DNA of 35,378 nucleotides from an uncultured Clostridia bacterium (GCA_947630325.1 CANRHB010000017.1:1-35378), one strand, 5' to 3'. Counted from the first letter of the stretch, positions 22,978 to 31,049 are shown. Notes: generated by a model not told the origin, from the sequence alone. Translations and numbers: made by a program.

Positions 22978-23541
22978 TTATTGATTTTTAAGATTTTTTC
23001 CGAGTTCATAAGCCTCTGTCATATAGCGGGAACGGGCCGTCATGTCGGGCGTTCCGCACCCCTTGCCGAGGATGGTTCCCTCGTCCTTGAAATTCAAGTA
23101 CCGCACGAGCGTTTGATAGTGCGCCGCGAGCGCCTCAAACGTCCAGCTGTCCGCGTTCCACGCGACGGAGATGAGAGCAGACTTCATATGCTTTCTTTGA
23201 ATGTCCCCGTTGAACGCGCAGAAGCGGTCGAAAACCGTTTTGAGCTGTGCGGACATTCCATAGTAGTAGAGCGGCGTGACGAATACGATCATATCCGCGT
23301 CCAAAATTTCGGCTTTTATCCCGCGCATGGCGCCGTTTTCCGAACCCATATCGTCCTTCTGTGCACAGGGACCGCCGTATCCGCAACGGACACAACCCGT
23401 GCAGGGCTTGACGTTACAATGCGCCGCGTCGATGACCGAAACGCTGTTTCCCGCTTCCTTTGCACCTTTGATAAATTGCTCTGCGAGCATATTGGATGAG
23501 CCGTGCTTTTGCGGGCTGCCCGTTAAAACCACGATCTTCAT
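22978..23541 (-). CDS. NADPH-dependent FMN reductase-like flavoprotein (flavodoxin fold)
   Basis: The 187-residue protein starts MKIVVLTGSPQKHGSSNMLA, the FMN phosphate-binding loop of the NADPH-dependent FMN reductase / iron-sulfur flavoprotein group. It continues with the Cys-rich CNVKPCTGCVRCGYGGPC at about 44-61, then DDMG and ADMIVFVTPLYYYGMSAQLK. The cysteine pattern matches the C-x2-C-type segment of this family, but whether a cluster is bound cannot be told. The ATG overlaps the preceding flavodoxin stop by four bases (ATGA). It is probably an oxidoreductase acting on quinones or similar acceptors (inference). Confidence 0.9.
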   Translation of the reverse strand: MKIVVLTGSPQKHGSSNMLAEQFIKGAKEAGNSVSVIDAAHCNVKPCTGCVRCGYGGPCAQKDDMGSENGAMRGIKAEILDADMIVFVTPLYYYGMSAQLKTVFDRFCAFNGDIQRKHMKSALISVAWNADSWTFEALAAHYQTLVRYLNFKDEGTILGKGCGTPDMTARSRYMTEAYELGKNLKNQ

Positions 23542-24017
23542 AACACACTCTCCACCCAAGATTTGAGCGCGGTTTCGCTTGCGCCGTTGATGAGTTTCCC
23601 GCCCTTCCAAACGGCGTTCGGCGCACAAGGGCGAAGTGCGCTTTCCGTCTTGCCGAGTCCGCTCCCGCCGCTCGTCGCAAAGAGGACGATCTCTTTCCCC
23701 GAAAAGTCATGCGCTTCGAGGAAGGTCTTGATGATGGTCGGAGCGGTGTACCACCAAACGGGGAAGCCGAGGAAAATTGCGTCGTAGTCCGAAAGATTTT
23801 CAACGCTGTTTTTGATTTCGGGACGGGAAGCGGGATCGTTCATCTCCAAAGAGGAACGGCTACTTTTGTTTCTCCAATCGAGGTCGGCCGCCGTGTAGGG
23901 AATTTTGGGTTGAATTTCAAAGAGGTCGGCGTCCGCCGCTTTTGCAAGAAGGGTCGCCGCCCGTTTCGTCGTTCCGCTTGCCGAAAAATACGCTACCAAA
24001 ATTTTCTTGCTCATCAT
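23538..24017 (-). CDS. Cytosolic flavodoxin
   Basis: The 159-residue protein is a complete single-domain flavodoxin: KILVAYFSASGTTKRAATLL at 5-24 is the FMN phosphate loop, with FLGFPVWWYTAPTIIKTFLE and FATSGGSGLGKTESAL further on. It shares the core sequence pattern (FEIQPKIPYTAADLD, SVENLSDYDAIFLGFP) with the flavodoxin halves of the two lipoproteins in this island, so the three are paralogues. Two adjacent ATG codons follow GGAGAATAAA; I used the first. It starts one base after the marR stop and ends in an ATGA overlap with the FMN reductase. Confidence 0.93.
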   Translation of the reverse strand: MMSKKILVAYFSASGTTKRAATLLAKAADADLFEIQPKIPYTAADLDWRNKSSRSSLEMNDPASRPEIKNSVENLSDYDAIFLGFPVWWYTAPTIIKTFLEAHDFSGKEIVLFATSGGSGLGKTESALRPCAPNAVWKGGKLINGASETALKSWVESVL

Positions 24018-24018
24018 T

Positions 24019-24453
24019 TTATTCTCCTTTTGCGGCGATCCTCTGCATTTTCGCCGCCAAATTTTGCAAAGTGTCAAGAAGGGCTTCGGGGGCTTCTATC
24101 TCCGAATAAATTTCCCTTTCCCGTCTGTAAAGGTCGGACAAAATTCCGTCGGCATACTTCTTGCCGCTTTCGGTCAAAGATACCAAAAGTTCCCGCCTCT
24201 CTCCCTTGATTTGAGAGAGCGTGATATAATGTTTGCTCTCCAGATCTTTGATGATGGTGTTTGCGGTGCTGCGCGGAATGTCCCAATCATCGCAGATCTG
24301 TTTTTGGCTGTGCCGCTCCCCGTCGTTTAAGGCGTACAATATCCAAAGAAGATTGGGGGAGCCGAGATTGCAGTTCTTTCCGTACCCCTCATACACGCCG
24401 TCGATTTGATATACAAGTTTTCCGAGTGTATAAAAAAAGATGCGTTCGTTCAT
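24019..24453 (-). CDS. MarR-family transcriptional regulator
   Basis: The 144-residue protein has the winged-helix arrangement of MarR regulators: NLLWILYALNDGERHSQKQI, recognition helix DIPRSTANTIIKDLESKHYI at about 58-77, and wing QIKGERRELLVSLTESGKKYAD. A GAGGGA site precedes the ATG. It is the first gene of the five-gene redox operon and probably represses it: two near-identical 15-bp repeats cover its own promoter. The ligand is unknown; quinones, aldehydes or oxidants would fit the genes it controls. Confidence 0.93.
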   Translation of the reverse strand: MNERIFFYTLGKLVYQIDGVYEGYGKNCNLGSPNLLWILYALNDGERHSQKQICDDWDIPRSTANTIIKDLESKHYITLSQIKGERRELLVSLTESGKKYADGILSDLYRREREIYSEIEAPEALLDTLQNLAAKMQRIAAKGE

Positions 24454-24466
24454 AATTCCCTCAAAA

Positions 24467-24505
24467 ATTCTATTTCGTATTTTAATTATAATTCTACTTC
24501 GTATT
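24467..24505. promoter_or_regulatory. Two direct repeats over the marR promoter (candidate MarR operators)
   Basis: ATTCTATTTCGTATT (24467-24481) and ATTCTACTTCGTATT (24491-24505) differ at one base and lie 24 bp apart. One covers the predicted start, the other fills the spacer between -10 and -35. Each contains a TAC-GAA-GTA-like partial dyad on the minus strand. Confidence 0.7.
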
Positions 24506-24513
24506 TCTGTCAA
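24485..24513 (-). promoter_or_regulatory. Promoter of the marR redox operon
   Basis: A perfect consensus is present on the minus strand: TTGACA (24513-24508), 17 bp, TATAAT (24490-24485). Confidence 0.9.
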
Positions 24514-24708
24514 GCGTTTAATCGCATTTTTCTTTGTAAAATTTTACGGGAAGCGGAATCTTTTTTGGCTTGATACCCCGCTACCATTTGTAGGGAGAAA
24601 AGCGAAAGGCGGGTTTCCCGCTTTTTGAGGCTCGAAAGTGAAATTATACCACTTTCCTTATCCTGCCTCCCGTTTTTGCGAAAACTTTCCGTCCCATCCT
24701 TCCGTGGG
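24514..24708. other. Non-coding gap between the two redox operons
   Basis: No gene is supported. The only structure seen is a small GCGGG-TTT-CCCGC hairpin at about 24611-24623, followed by TTTTT on the plus strand. It has no obvious transcript to end and may be a leftover terminator. Confidence 0.5.
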
Positions 24709-24750
24709 AAAATGTAAAACAGCGGATACGAATGAACGTACCCGGCTGTT
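24709..24750 (-). terminator. Terminator after the flavodoxin-AKR gene
   Basis: On the minus strand AACAGC then GG and TACG (24750-24737) pair with CGTA, CC and GCTGTT (24730-24718) around small bulges, followed by TTACATTTT. Confidence 0.7.
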
Positions 24751-24786
24751 CTATAATAAATAATCGTTTCGGTTTCAATATTTTTA

Positions 24787-26238
24787 CTAATACCAATCGT
24801 GTTTTTCGTTCCTGTCGAGGGCGGCGATTTCGTTCATTTCTTCGTTTGAAAGCGAGAAATCGAACACCGAAATGTTTTCGAGGATATGGGCGGGATCACT
24901 TGAACCGGGGATCGCCACAACGCCGCGCTGTAAGTGCCAACGTAAGATCACCTGCGCCGCCGTCACGTTGTGCGCCTCGGCAATTTTTACGATCGTTTCA
25001 TCGGAAAGGAGTTCGCCCGTATGCCCTCTGCCGCCGAACGGATACCATGCCTGCACAACAATTCCCAAATTGTGCATATACGGCACGACGGCTTGCTCTT
25101 GATAATACGGGTGTATCTCATTCTGCACGAGCGCAGGTCTGATGTCCACCTGTGAAATGAAGTCGTCTATCTCCTCGATATACCAATTTGACAGTCCCAA
25201 AGAGCGGATCTTCCCGTCTGCCACGGCTTTTTCCATTGCCTTATACGCCTTAACGTCATTCGCGCCGGGATGGTGCAAGAGCATCATGTCGATATAGCCG
25301 ATATTTAGTTTGTCGAGCGACTCTTGTATCGCTTCTTCGGGGTGAGAATATTGTTCGCCGGGGTAGATTTTTGTAATGACGAAAATCTCTTCGCGCGGCA
25401 CATTCGATTCCCGTATCGCTTCTCCGATCTCCCTTTCGTTGCCGTACATGTGCGCGGTGTCGATAAGGCGAACGCCGCTTTCAAGTGCCGCTTTCACCGA
25501 GGCTTTGCACGTTTCGCCCGTAAGAGAATAAGTGCCAAGTCCCAAGATCGGCATTTCATATCCGCTGTTGAGAGTTACCGTGGGTGCATGACCGTTTTCG
25601 CCGCTACCCAAGTCGAACACGGAAACGTCGGGCGCGACTTTCAGTCCGAGCGAATCTACCCATTCATCGACCGCGCTTTGCGAAGTTCCCGAGGAAAATC
25701 TTCTGCCGTCAAGCCAAGTTGCGCCCTCTGCAAGCGAATGTAAATTTGTCGCACTCGAACCGATGCCGCTACTGTGCGAGGTGCAGAACGGAATGATCGT
25801 CTTGCCCGAAAAATCGTAACTTTCAAGAAAAGTGTAGATGATTTTCGGCGCTTGACCGTGCCAAATCGGATAGCCTAAAAAGACAACATTGTATTTCTCC
25901 ATGTTCTCCACGCCCCCGCTTATCTTAGGGCGAGCGGTAGAATCGGCTTGTTCCTTATCGGCTCTGCCGCCCGAATAATAATCGAGGTCGGCTTCGGTAT
26001 AGGGGATTTGCGGCACAATTTCATAGAGCGTGCCGCCCGTCTTTGCCTCGATATGTTCCGCAACGCCTTTCGTCGTCCCCGTGCAGGAGAAATATGCAAT
26101 CAGCACGTTGGAGACCGCAGCGGGCGTGTCGTTTTCGGGAAGCGTATGATTTCCGCCGCTTGGGTTCGTGCTATTACACGCCGAAAAAGAGAATAATGCC
26201 ATCATGATCATCAAGGTTATTCGGAGTAGTTTCTTCAT
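24787..26238 (-). CDS. Lipoprotein: flavodoxin domain fused to an aldo/keto reductase
   Basis: The 483-residue protein opens with a lipoprotein signal peptide (MKKLLRITLMIMMALFSFSA, Cys21). A flavodoxin domain follows at about 44-200 (AYFSCTGTTKGVA, LGYPIWHGQAPKIIYTFLES). From about 220 it is a full aldo/keto reductase barrel with the catalytic tetrad Asp260, Tyr265 (LIDTAHMYGNE), Lys290 (VITKIYPG) and His322 (MLLHHPG), and the NADPH-end motif VVAIPGSSDPAHILEN. The flavodoxin half is close to that of the 21228 lipoprotein. If exported, an NADPH enzyme would sit outside the membrane, which is odd. The ribosome-binding site is weak. It is the last gene of the maa operon. Confidence 0.9.
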   Translation of the reverse strand: MKKLLRITLMIMMALFSFSACNSTNPSGGNHTLPENDTPAAVSNVLIAYFSCTGTTKGVAEHIEAKTGGTLYEIVPQIPYTEADLDYYSGGRADKEQADSTARPKISGGVENMEKYNVVFLGYPIWHGQAPKIIYTFLESYDFSGKTIIPFCTSHSSGIGSSATNLHSLAEGATWLDGRRFSSGTSQSAVDEWVDSLGLKVAPDVSVFDLGSGENGHAPTVTLNSGYEMPILGLGTYSLTGETCKASVKAALESGVRLIDTAHMYGNEREIGEAIRESNVPREEIFVITKIYPGEQYSHPEEAIQESLDKLNIGYIDMMLLHHPGANDVKAYKAMEKAVADGKIRSLGLSNWYIEEIDDFISQVDIRPALVQNEIHPYYQEQAVVPYMHNLGIVVQAWYPFGGRGHTGELLSDETIVKIAEAHNVTAAQVILRWHLQRGVVAIPGSSDPAHILENISVFDFSLSNEEMNEIAALDRNEKHDWY

Positions 26239-26251
26239 AACTTCGCGTCTT

Positions 26252-27244
26252 TTATAAATTCGTTTTGAAGAACTGCTCGATCTTGTCGAACGGAATGGCG
26301 TTCTTCCCGCCGCCGTCGTAAAGGTCGGTATGCACGGCGTTCGGAACGACGAGCAGTTCCTTATTCTCGGTATATTTGCTGTTCTTTGTCATGGCGGCAT
26401 AGGCGTCCTTGCCGAAATAGAAGGAGTGCGCCTTGTCGCCGTGCACGATGAGAACGGCGCTCCTTATCTCATCGCTGTAAACGTTGATGGGCTGGTTCAT
26501 AAAGGACATGGTGCCCACGACATTCCACCCGCCGTTGCTGTTGAGGGAGCGGGGATGATAGCCGCGCTTTGTCTTGTAGTAGTCGTAATAGTCCTTGACA
26601 AAGAAGGGCGCGTCCTCGGGAAGAGGGTCCACGACCCCGCCGCCGAGTTTATAACTTCCCGTGCGGGCATCCTCGGTGCGCTGTGCGTTCAACGCAACCT
26701 TTTTGCTGTGGCGCGCTTCTTCGCTGTTCTCCGCGTCGAAATACCCGTTCGCGTTCACCCTCGCCATATCGTACATGGTGGAGGCGACGGTCGCTTTCAC
26801 GCGCGTATCGAGGGCCGCGGCGTTGAGCGCAAGCCCGCCCCACCCGCAAATGCCGAGAAGACCGATTTTTTCGGGATCGACGTCCTCGCGCAGAGAGAGA
26901 AAGTCCACCGCCGCCTGGAAGTCCTCGGTGTTGATGTCGGGCGAAGCCATATAGCGGGGCGTGCCGCCGCTCTCCCCCGTGAAGGAGGGGTCGAAGGCGA
27001 CCGTCAGAAATCCCCTCTCCGCCAGCGTTTGGGCGTACAGCCCCGCGCACTGCTCCTTGACCGCGCCGAAGGGGCCGCACACGGCGACGGCAGAGAGCTT
27101 GCCCGTGCAATTTTTCGGGCGGTACAGATCGGCCGCCAACACAATGCCGTAACGGTTTTTGAAGGTCACCTTTTCGTGGTCAACTTTTTCGCTCTTTGGA
27201 AAGGTCTTGTCCCATTCCTGCGTCAAATTCAATTTCTCTTCCAT
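26252..27244 (-). CDS. Alpha/beta hydrolase with a cysteine in the nucleophile elbow
   Basis: The 330-residue protein is an alpha/beta-hydrolase of the dienelactone hydrolase / YcjY-like type. Visible elements are the oxyanion strand AVAVCGPFGAVKEQCA at about 52-67, AFDPSFTGESGG, and the nucleophile elbow GLLGICGWGG, with Cys133 in place of the common Ser. VLIVHGDKAH marks the acid-strand region and VPNAVHTDLYDGG the likely catalytic His. There is no signal peptide. A GGAG site precedes the ATG; gaps to both neighbours are 13 bp. The substrate is unknown; in this operon it may process an ester or lactone tied to the reductases (inference). Confidence 0.87.
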   Translation of the reverse strand: MEEKLNLTQEWDKTFPKSEKVDHEKVTFKNRYGIVLAADLYRPKNCTGKLSAVAVCGPFGAVKEQCAGLYAQTLAERGFLTVAFDPSFTGESGGTPRYMASPDINTEDFQAAVDFLSLREDVDPEKIGLLGICGWGGLALNAAALDTRVKATVASTMYDMARVNANGYFDAENSEEARHSKKVALNAQRTEDARTGSYKLGGGVVDPLPEDAPFFVKDYYDYYKTKRGYHPRSLNSNGGWNVVGTMSFMNQPINVYSDEIRSAVLIVHGDKAHSFYFGKDAYAAMTKNSKYTENKELLVVPNAVHTDLYDGGGKNAIPFDKIEQFFKTNL

Positions 27245-27257
27245 TTTTATTTTCTCC

Positions 27258-28424
27258 TTAAAAACTTGCCAAAAGTACGGCGCGGACGTCCTCTTTGCTC
27301 AACACTTTATAGCCGCCGCCGTTCATGAGGGTGCTTTCCACCATGCCGTCGAGCATCTCCCGCGTGGCGCCGAGGTCGGTGAGGTTCATCACGAGCCCGA
27401 GTTTCTTCATCCACGCCTCCATGCGCTTCAAACCCTCATAGGCGACCGCCTCCTCCGTCTTGTTCGCGGGATCCACTCCCCAAACGTTGACGGCATAGCG
27501 TGCAAATTTCGGCGTTCCGTAGGGCAAAATCAGCCGATAATAGGGCATGGAGACGGCGGAAAGGGTCATGCCGTGGGTCGCGTCGGTGTACGCCCCCACC
27601 GCCTGCCCGATCTTGTGCACCATCCAGTCGGTCGTCTTTCCCTTTGCGATGAGCGTGTTGAGCGCCCACGTCGCCGTCCACATGATGTTGCTCCGCGCCT
27701 CGTAATCGAGAGGGTCCTCCGCGGCGATCTCCGCGCTGTGGATGAGGGAGCGAAGGAGCCCTTCGGAGAGGTAGTCGCTCGTGTTGTCGTCCGTGCCCGA
27801 AAAGTACTGCTCCAAGATGTGGGACATGATGTCGTAAATGCCCGAGATCATCTGATAGCGCGGCACGGTGAAAGTGAACTCGGGGTCGAGAACGGAGAAC
27901 TTGGGATAGACGTTTTCGCCGAACACGTGTCCGATCTTGAGTTTTTTCTCGTGGTTGGTGATGACCGAGCCGCCGTTCATCTCGCTGCCCGTGCCCACCA
28001 TGGTGAGGACACAGCCGACGGGCACGACTTTACAGCTGACGTCCTCGAAGCGGACAAAATACTTCTCCCAAATATCCTCCTCGCAGTGCACGGAGACGGA
28101 CACCGCCTTTGCATAGTCGCACACCGAGCCGCCGCCGACTGCCAAAATGAGATCGGCGTTTGCCGCACGCGCGCGTTCTACCCCCTCTTTCACTTTTTCG
28201 ATGGTGGGGTTGGGCATCACGCCCGCGTCCTCGTAAATTTCTTTTCCGTTGGCTTTCAAAACAGCGACCACCTTGTCGTAAATGCCGTTGCGCTTGACGG
28301 AGCCCCCGCCATAGACGAGCAAAACGTTCTTCCCGTATTTGGGAAGTTCGCTGTTCAAGCCCTCGAGCGCGCCTTTGCCGAAATAAAGTTTGGTCGGATT
28401 GCAGTAGGTGAAATTGCCGATCAT
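27258..28424 (-). CDS. Iron-containing alcohol dehydrogenase (YqhD/butanol dehydrogenase type)
   Basis: The 388-residue protein is full length. Nucleotide-binding [13 protein letters not shown] lies at 95-107 and [14 protein letters not shown] at 144-157. The metal ligands are Asp198, His202, His270 and His284, with YqhD-like spacing (D194, H198, H267, H281 there). Enzymes of this group reduce aldehydes to alcohols using NADPH. The start at 28424 has an AAGGAG site and overlaps the upstream gene stop by four bases (ATGA); the longer frame upstream is rejected. It may remove reactive aldehydes in concert with the reductases nearby. Confidence 0.95.
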   Translation of the reverse strand: MIGNFTYCNPTKLYFGKGALEGLNSELPKYGKNVLLVYGGGSVKRNGIYDKVVAVLKANGKEIYEDAGVMPNPTIEKVKEGVERARAANADLILAVGGGSVCDYAKAVSVSVHCEEDIWEKYFVRFEDVSCKVVPVGCVLTMVGTGSEMNGGSVITNHEKKLKIGHVFGENVYPKFSVLDPEFTFTVPRYQMISGIYDIMSHILEQYFSGTDDNTSDYLSEGLLRSLIHSAEIAAEDPLDYEARSNIMWTATWALNTLIAKGKTTDWMVHKIGQAVGAYTDATHGMTLSAVSMPYYRLILPYGTPKFARYAVNVWGVDPANKTEEAVAYEGLKRMEAWMKKLGLVMNLTDLGATREMLDGMVESTLMNGGGYKVLSKEDVRAVLLASF

Positions 28425-29029
28425 GATTTTTTCTCCTTTTCGATATTTTTGAGGGAGTTCCCCTTTTTGAGTTCTTTGATGACCCTTGCGGGCACGCCGA
28501 CAGCGACGGTGTTTGCGGGGACATCCTTTGTGACGACCGCGCCCGCGCCGACGACCGCGCCCTCTCCAATAGTGACGCCGGGCAAAATGGTGACGTGTGC
28601 GCCGACCCAAACTTTGTCTCCTATTTTTACGGGCGCAGGGACCATATTCCCTCGCTTTTCGGGGTCCAAGTCATGATCGAGAGTCGCTATCACCACCTGC
28701 TGGCCGATGAGCACGTCATCGCCGATCTCGATCCCGCCTTGATCTTGAAAGCAACAGCCCGAATTGATAAAGACCCGCTTGCCGAGCGTGATATTCAGTC
28801 CATAGTCGGTGGAAAAGGGCGGGAAAAGCCCAAACGTCTCGTCATATTCCTTCCCGATAAGTTCGAAAAAGAGCTTCCGCACTTCTTCGGGCGGATGATA
28901 ACTTCCGTTGATCTCCGCCGTAAACGCAAGCGCACGCTGGGACATTTCGTGCATATAAAGATGCGTCTCCGACCCCGCCTCGATGTAGGTCCTCTCCCCC
29001 ATCGCCGCGAGAAATTGTTCTCTTTCCAT
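28421..29029 (-). CDS. Maltose/galactoside-type sugar O-acetyltransferase (Maa/LacA/NodL family)
   Basis: The 202-residue protein has the short N-terminal helical region of this group and then a left-handed beta-helix of hexapeptide repeats ([52 protein letters not shown]). It also has the insertion loop [11 protein letters not shown] carrying the likely catalytic His, and the C-terminal VGVPARVI. It transfers acetyl from acetyl-CoA to a sugar or similar hydroxyl; the natural substrate is unknown. The start at 29029 has GAGGAAGT. It is the first gene of the second redox operon, whose promoter matches the consensus perfectly. Confidence 0.93.
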   Translation of the reverse strand: MEREQFLAAMGERTYIEAGSETHLYMHEMSQRALAFTAEINGSYHPPEEVRKLFFELIGKEYDETFGLFPPFSTDYGLNITLGKRVFINSGCCFQDQGGIEIGDDVLIGQQVVIATLDHDLDPEKRGNMVPAPVKIGDKVWVGAHVTILPGVTIGEGAVVGAGAVVTKDVPANTVAVGVPARVIKELKKGNSLKNIEKEKKS

Positions 29030-29051
29030 ACTTCCTCTACTTGTCGTCTCT

Positions 29052-29080
29052 ATTATACGGTGAAAGAAATTATATGTCAA
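29052..29080 (-). promoter_or_regulatory. Promoter of the maa-adh-hydrolase-AKR operon
   Basis: A perfect consensus is present on the minus strand: TTGACA (29080-29075), 17 bp, TATAAT (29057-29052). The predicted start is near 29045. Confidence 0.9.
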
Positions 29081-29100
29081 ATACTTATATTTTATATCTT

Positions 29101-29121
29101 CCTATGCTTTACAAGCATAGG
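29101..29121. promoter_or_regulatory. 21-bp perfect inverted repeat with a T-N11-A core (candidate LysR box)
   Basis: CCTATGCTT and AAGCATAGG flank TAC. The core fits the LysR-type T-N11-A motif. Its centre is about 66 bp upstream of the predicted maa start, a usual activator position, and it overlaps the -35 of lysR itself. Confidence 0.75.
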
Positions 29122-29136
29122 TCAAGGTGTTATAAT
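29108..29136 (+). promoter_or_regulatory. Promoter of lysR
   Basis: TTTACA (29108-29113), 17 bp and TATAAT (29131-29136) are present. The -35 lies in the inverted repeat, which suggests autorepression. Confidence 0.8.
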
Positions 29137-29154
29137 GTTGGCGCAGGAGGAATT

Positions 29155-30030
29155 ATGGAACTGAGAGAATTGCGTTATTTTTTGGCGGTCGCGCGGGAGG
29201 AAAGCATCTTAAAGGCATCGGAGGCGCTGTATGTCTCCCAACCAAACCTTTCGAGACAGATGAAGCGCTTGGAGGAGGAGCTCGGACAGCCCCTTTTCTT
29301 GCGCGGGAGCAGAAAGATCACACTCACCGAAGCGGGAGAACTGCTCCGCAAGCGAGCCGAAGAAATTTTGGAACTCTCCGAAAAGACGGAAGCGGAACTC
29401 GCCCTGCCCGTCAGCGAGATCCGCGGCGACATCTCTATCGGCGGGGGCGAAAGCTATGTTTTGGGGCTCATCGCCCGCGCCGCCCGCGCCGTGCAAAGCG
29501 ACTATCCCGCCGTCAAATTCCACCTGTTTAGCGGCGACATGTTTTCGATCAAGGAAAAACTCGACAAGGGGCTCATCGACTTCGGCATCTTTATCGAGCC
29601 CGCCGACCTTTCCAAGTACGAATATCTGCGCCTCCCCCTCTATGATATTTGGGGAGTGCTCATGCGGAAGGACAGCCCGCTTGCGAAAAAAGAGCAGATC
29701 GCGCCCGAAGATCTTTGGCACGTTCCGCTCATCCGCTCCCGACACTCTTTGGGGAGAAACCCCGTCTCCGATTGGTTCCGTATCCCTTCCGAAAAGTTGA
29801 ACATCGTTGCCACTTACGACCTTCTCTACAACGCCTCGCTCCTCGTGGAGGAGGGCGTGGGGTACGCCGTGGGGCTCGAACACATCATCAACACCTCGGG
29901 AGAGTGCGCACTCTGCTTTAAGCCGTTTTGTCCCCGCCTCATCTCCCACCTCGATATCGCATGGAAAAAACAGCAGGTCTTTCCGAAATGCGCCGAAATT
30001 TTTCTTCACCGGTTGCGAGAAATAATTTGA
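29155..30030 (+). CDS. LysR-family transcriptional regulator
   Basis: The 291-residue protein has the N-terminal winged helix-turn-helix of LysR regulators (MELRELRYFLAVAREES, then ASEALYVSQPNLSRQMKRLE and LFLRGSRKITLTEAGE). A periplasmic-binding-like effector domain covers about 90-285. AGGAGG precedes the ATG at 29155; earlier in-frame ATGs lie upstream of the promoter. It is divergent from the maa operon and a LysR-type box lies between them, so it most likely controls that operon. The effector is unknown. Confidence 0.95.
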   Translation: MELRELRYFLAVAREESILKASEALYVSQPNLSRQMKRLEEELGQPLFLRGSRKITLTEAGELLRKRAEEILELSEKTEAELALPVSEIRGDISIGGGESYVLGLIARAARAVQSDYPAVKFHLFSGDMFSIKEKLDKGLIDFGIFIEPADLSKYEYLRLPLYDIWGVLMRKDSPLAKKEQIAPEDLWHVPLIRSRHSLGRNPVSDWFRIPSEKLNIVATYDLLYNASLLVEEGVGYAVGLEHIINTSGECALCFKPFCPRLISHLDIAWKKQQVFPKCAEIFLHRLREII

Positions 30031-30041
30031 GCAGAGAAAGA

Positions 30042-30077
30042 AGAGCGGAGGCGCTTTTGTTGCGCTTCCGCTCTTTT
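30042..30077. terminator. Terminator between lysR and the cyclophilin-like lipoprotein gene
   Basis: A 13-bp stem (30042-30054 with 30062-30074, one G-T pair) is followed by TTTTGTTTT on the plus strand, between convergent genes. Confidence 0.8.
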
Positions 30078-30080
30078 GTT

Positions 30081-31049
30081 TTAGTACTTCGTGACCTTTA
30101 CCGATTTGATCGTGATCGGTTGTACGGGGACGTTGTAGTCCGCATAGATCTTGGCGTTGCGCACAAGGTCGATGGGGTCGTATTGGTTGGCAAGCACATG
30201 CTCCGTCGTCGTAAACTTGTTTCCGTCGCCGTCGGTATCTTCGAGCCCGTCGGCATAGTCCGAAATGGCGGAGAGAAGGGCTTGATACTGCGCATAGTCC
30301 TTGGTGATACCGAACGCCGCGTTGGTCGCGTCGAGGTCGGTGCGGCCCTCACCCGAGAAGGTGTAGAAGATGCTTGTCGTGCTGTTGGTGCTGTAATGGT
30401 CGCCGTCCTGTTCTTTTTCGTTATTGTTGTTTGCGCCGCCGTCCGAGCGCACCGTTCTCACCGTGGTGCTGTCCGTGCCCTTGTCGGTGTACGCCATGGC
30501 AAGAATTCCCTTTTGGTTGTGGCTGTAGCTCTTGCTGTTCGCCGTCACGCCGTTGCCGCTGAATTCGCCGTGCAGGGTGTAGAGAGGGATCCGCGTACTT
30601 TCGGAAGTATAGGTTTCGCCTCCCGCAACATAGCTACCTGCTTCGGCAAGGTATGCGGACATATCCTTCCCGCGCGCAAATACCGTCTGCGTGAAGGTGA
30701 AGTTATTCTCCTTTTCGTAATTGCGAAGCTCCGTCCAATAGTCCTTTTCTTCGAGTTCGCCGTCTTGGAGCGTATACGCGCCGCCATAGAGGAAAATGCC
30801 GTCCAACTGATAGTCGTGAATGACGGTGCCGTCGTAGAATGCGGCGTCCGCAAGTTCGATGAAGTGCTGGACGGTTTGCGGCGCGCCCTTGCGGGAGAGC
30901 ACATAGTCCACTTTGTACTCGGTGCCGCGGAATTCATAGGTGATCGTCACTTCGGGCGTATCGGTATCGCAACCCGCGAAGAGCGCCAAAGACGCCGCGC
31001 CGATGGCGACCGTGGAGAGGAGCGCAAAGAGACGTAAAGATTTTTTCAT
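30081..31049 (-). CDS. Lipoprotein with a divergent cyclophilin-type peptidyl-prolyl isomerase domain
   Basis: The 322-residue protein has a lipoprotein signal (Cys27 in LALFAGC). The body keeps the cyclophilin pattern in diverged form: APQTVQHFIELADAAFYDGT at about 56-75, FLYGGAY, QKGILAMAYTDKG at about 184-196 and TSIFYTFSG near 230. These correspond to the family's NFI.LA..G.YDGT, IQGGD, G.LSMA and SQFFI motifs. The catalytic Arg of YDGTVFHR is missing (YDGTVIHD). Two loops are unusually long. It may help fold exported proteins or have lost catalysis. GGAGGT precedes the ATG, and the gene has its own promoter. Confidence 0.8.
   Translation of the reverse strand: MKKSLRLFALLSTVAIGAASLALFAGCDTDTPEVTITYEFRGTEYKVDYVLSRKGAPQTVQHFIELADAAFYDGTVIHDYQLDGIFLYGGAYTLQDGELEEKDYWTELRNYEKENNFTFTQTVFARGKDMSAYLAEAGSYVAGGETYTSESTRIPLYTLHGEFSGNGVTANSKSYSHNQKGILAMAYTDKGTDSTTVRTVRSDGGANNNNEKEQDGDHYSTNSTTSIFYTFSGEGRTDLDATNAAFGITKDYAQYQALLSAISDYADGLEDTDGDGNKFTTTEHVLANQYDPIDLVRNAKIYADYNVPVQPITIKSVKVTKY

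Noticed and set aside
24608..24630. Small GCGGG/CCCGC hairpin with T-run as terminator of an sRNA
   Set aside because: No promoter or transcript could be assigned upstream of it on the plus strand.
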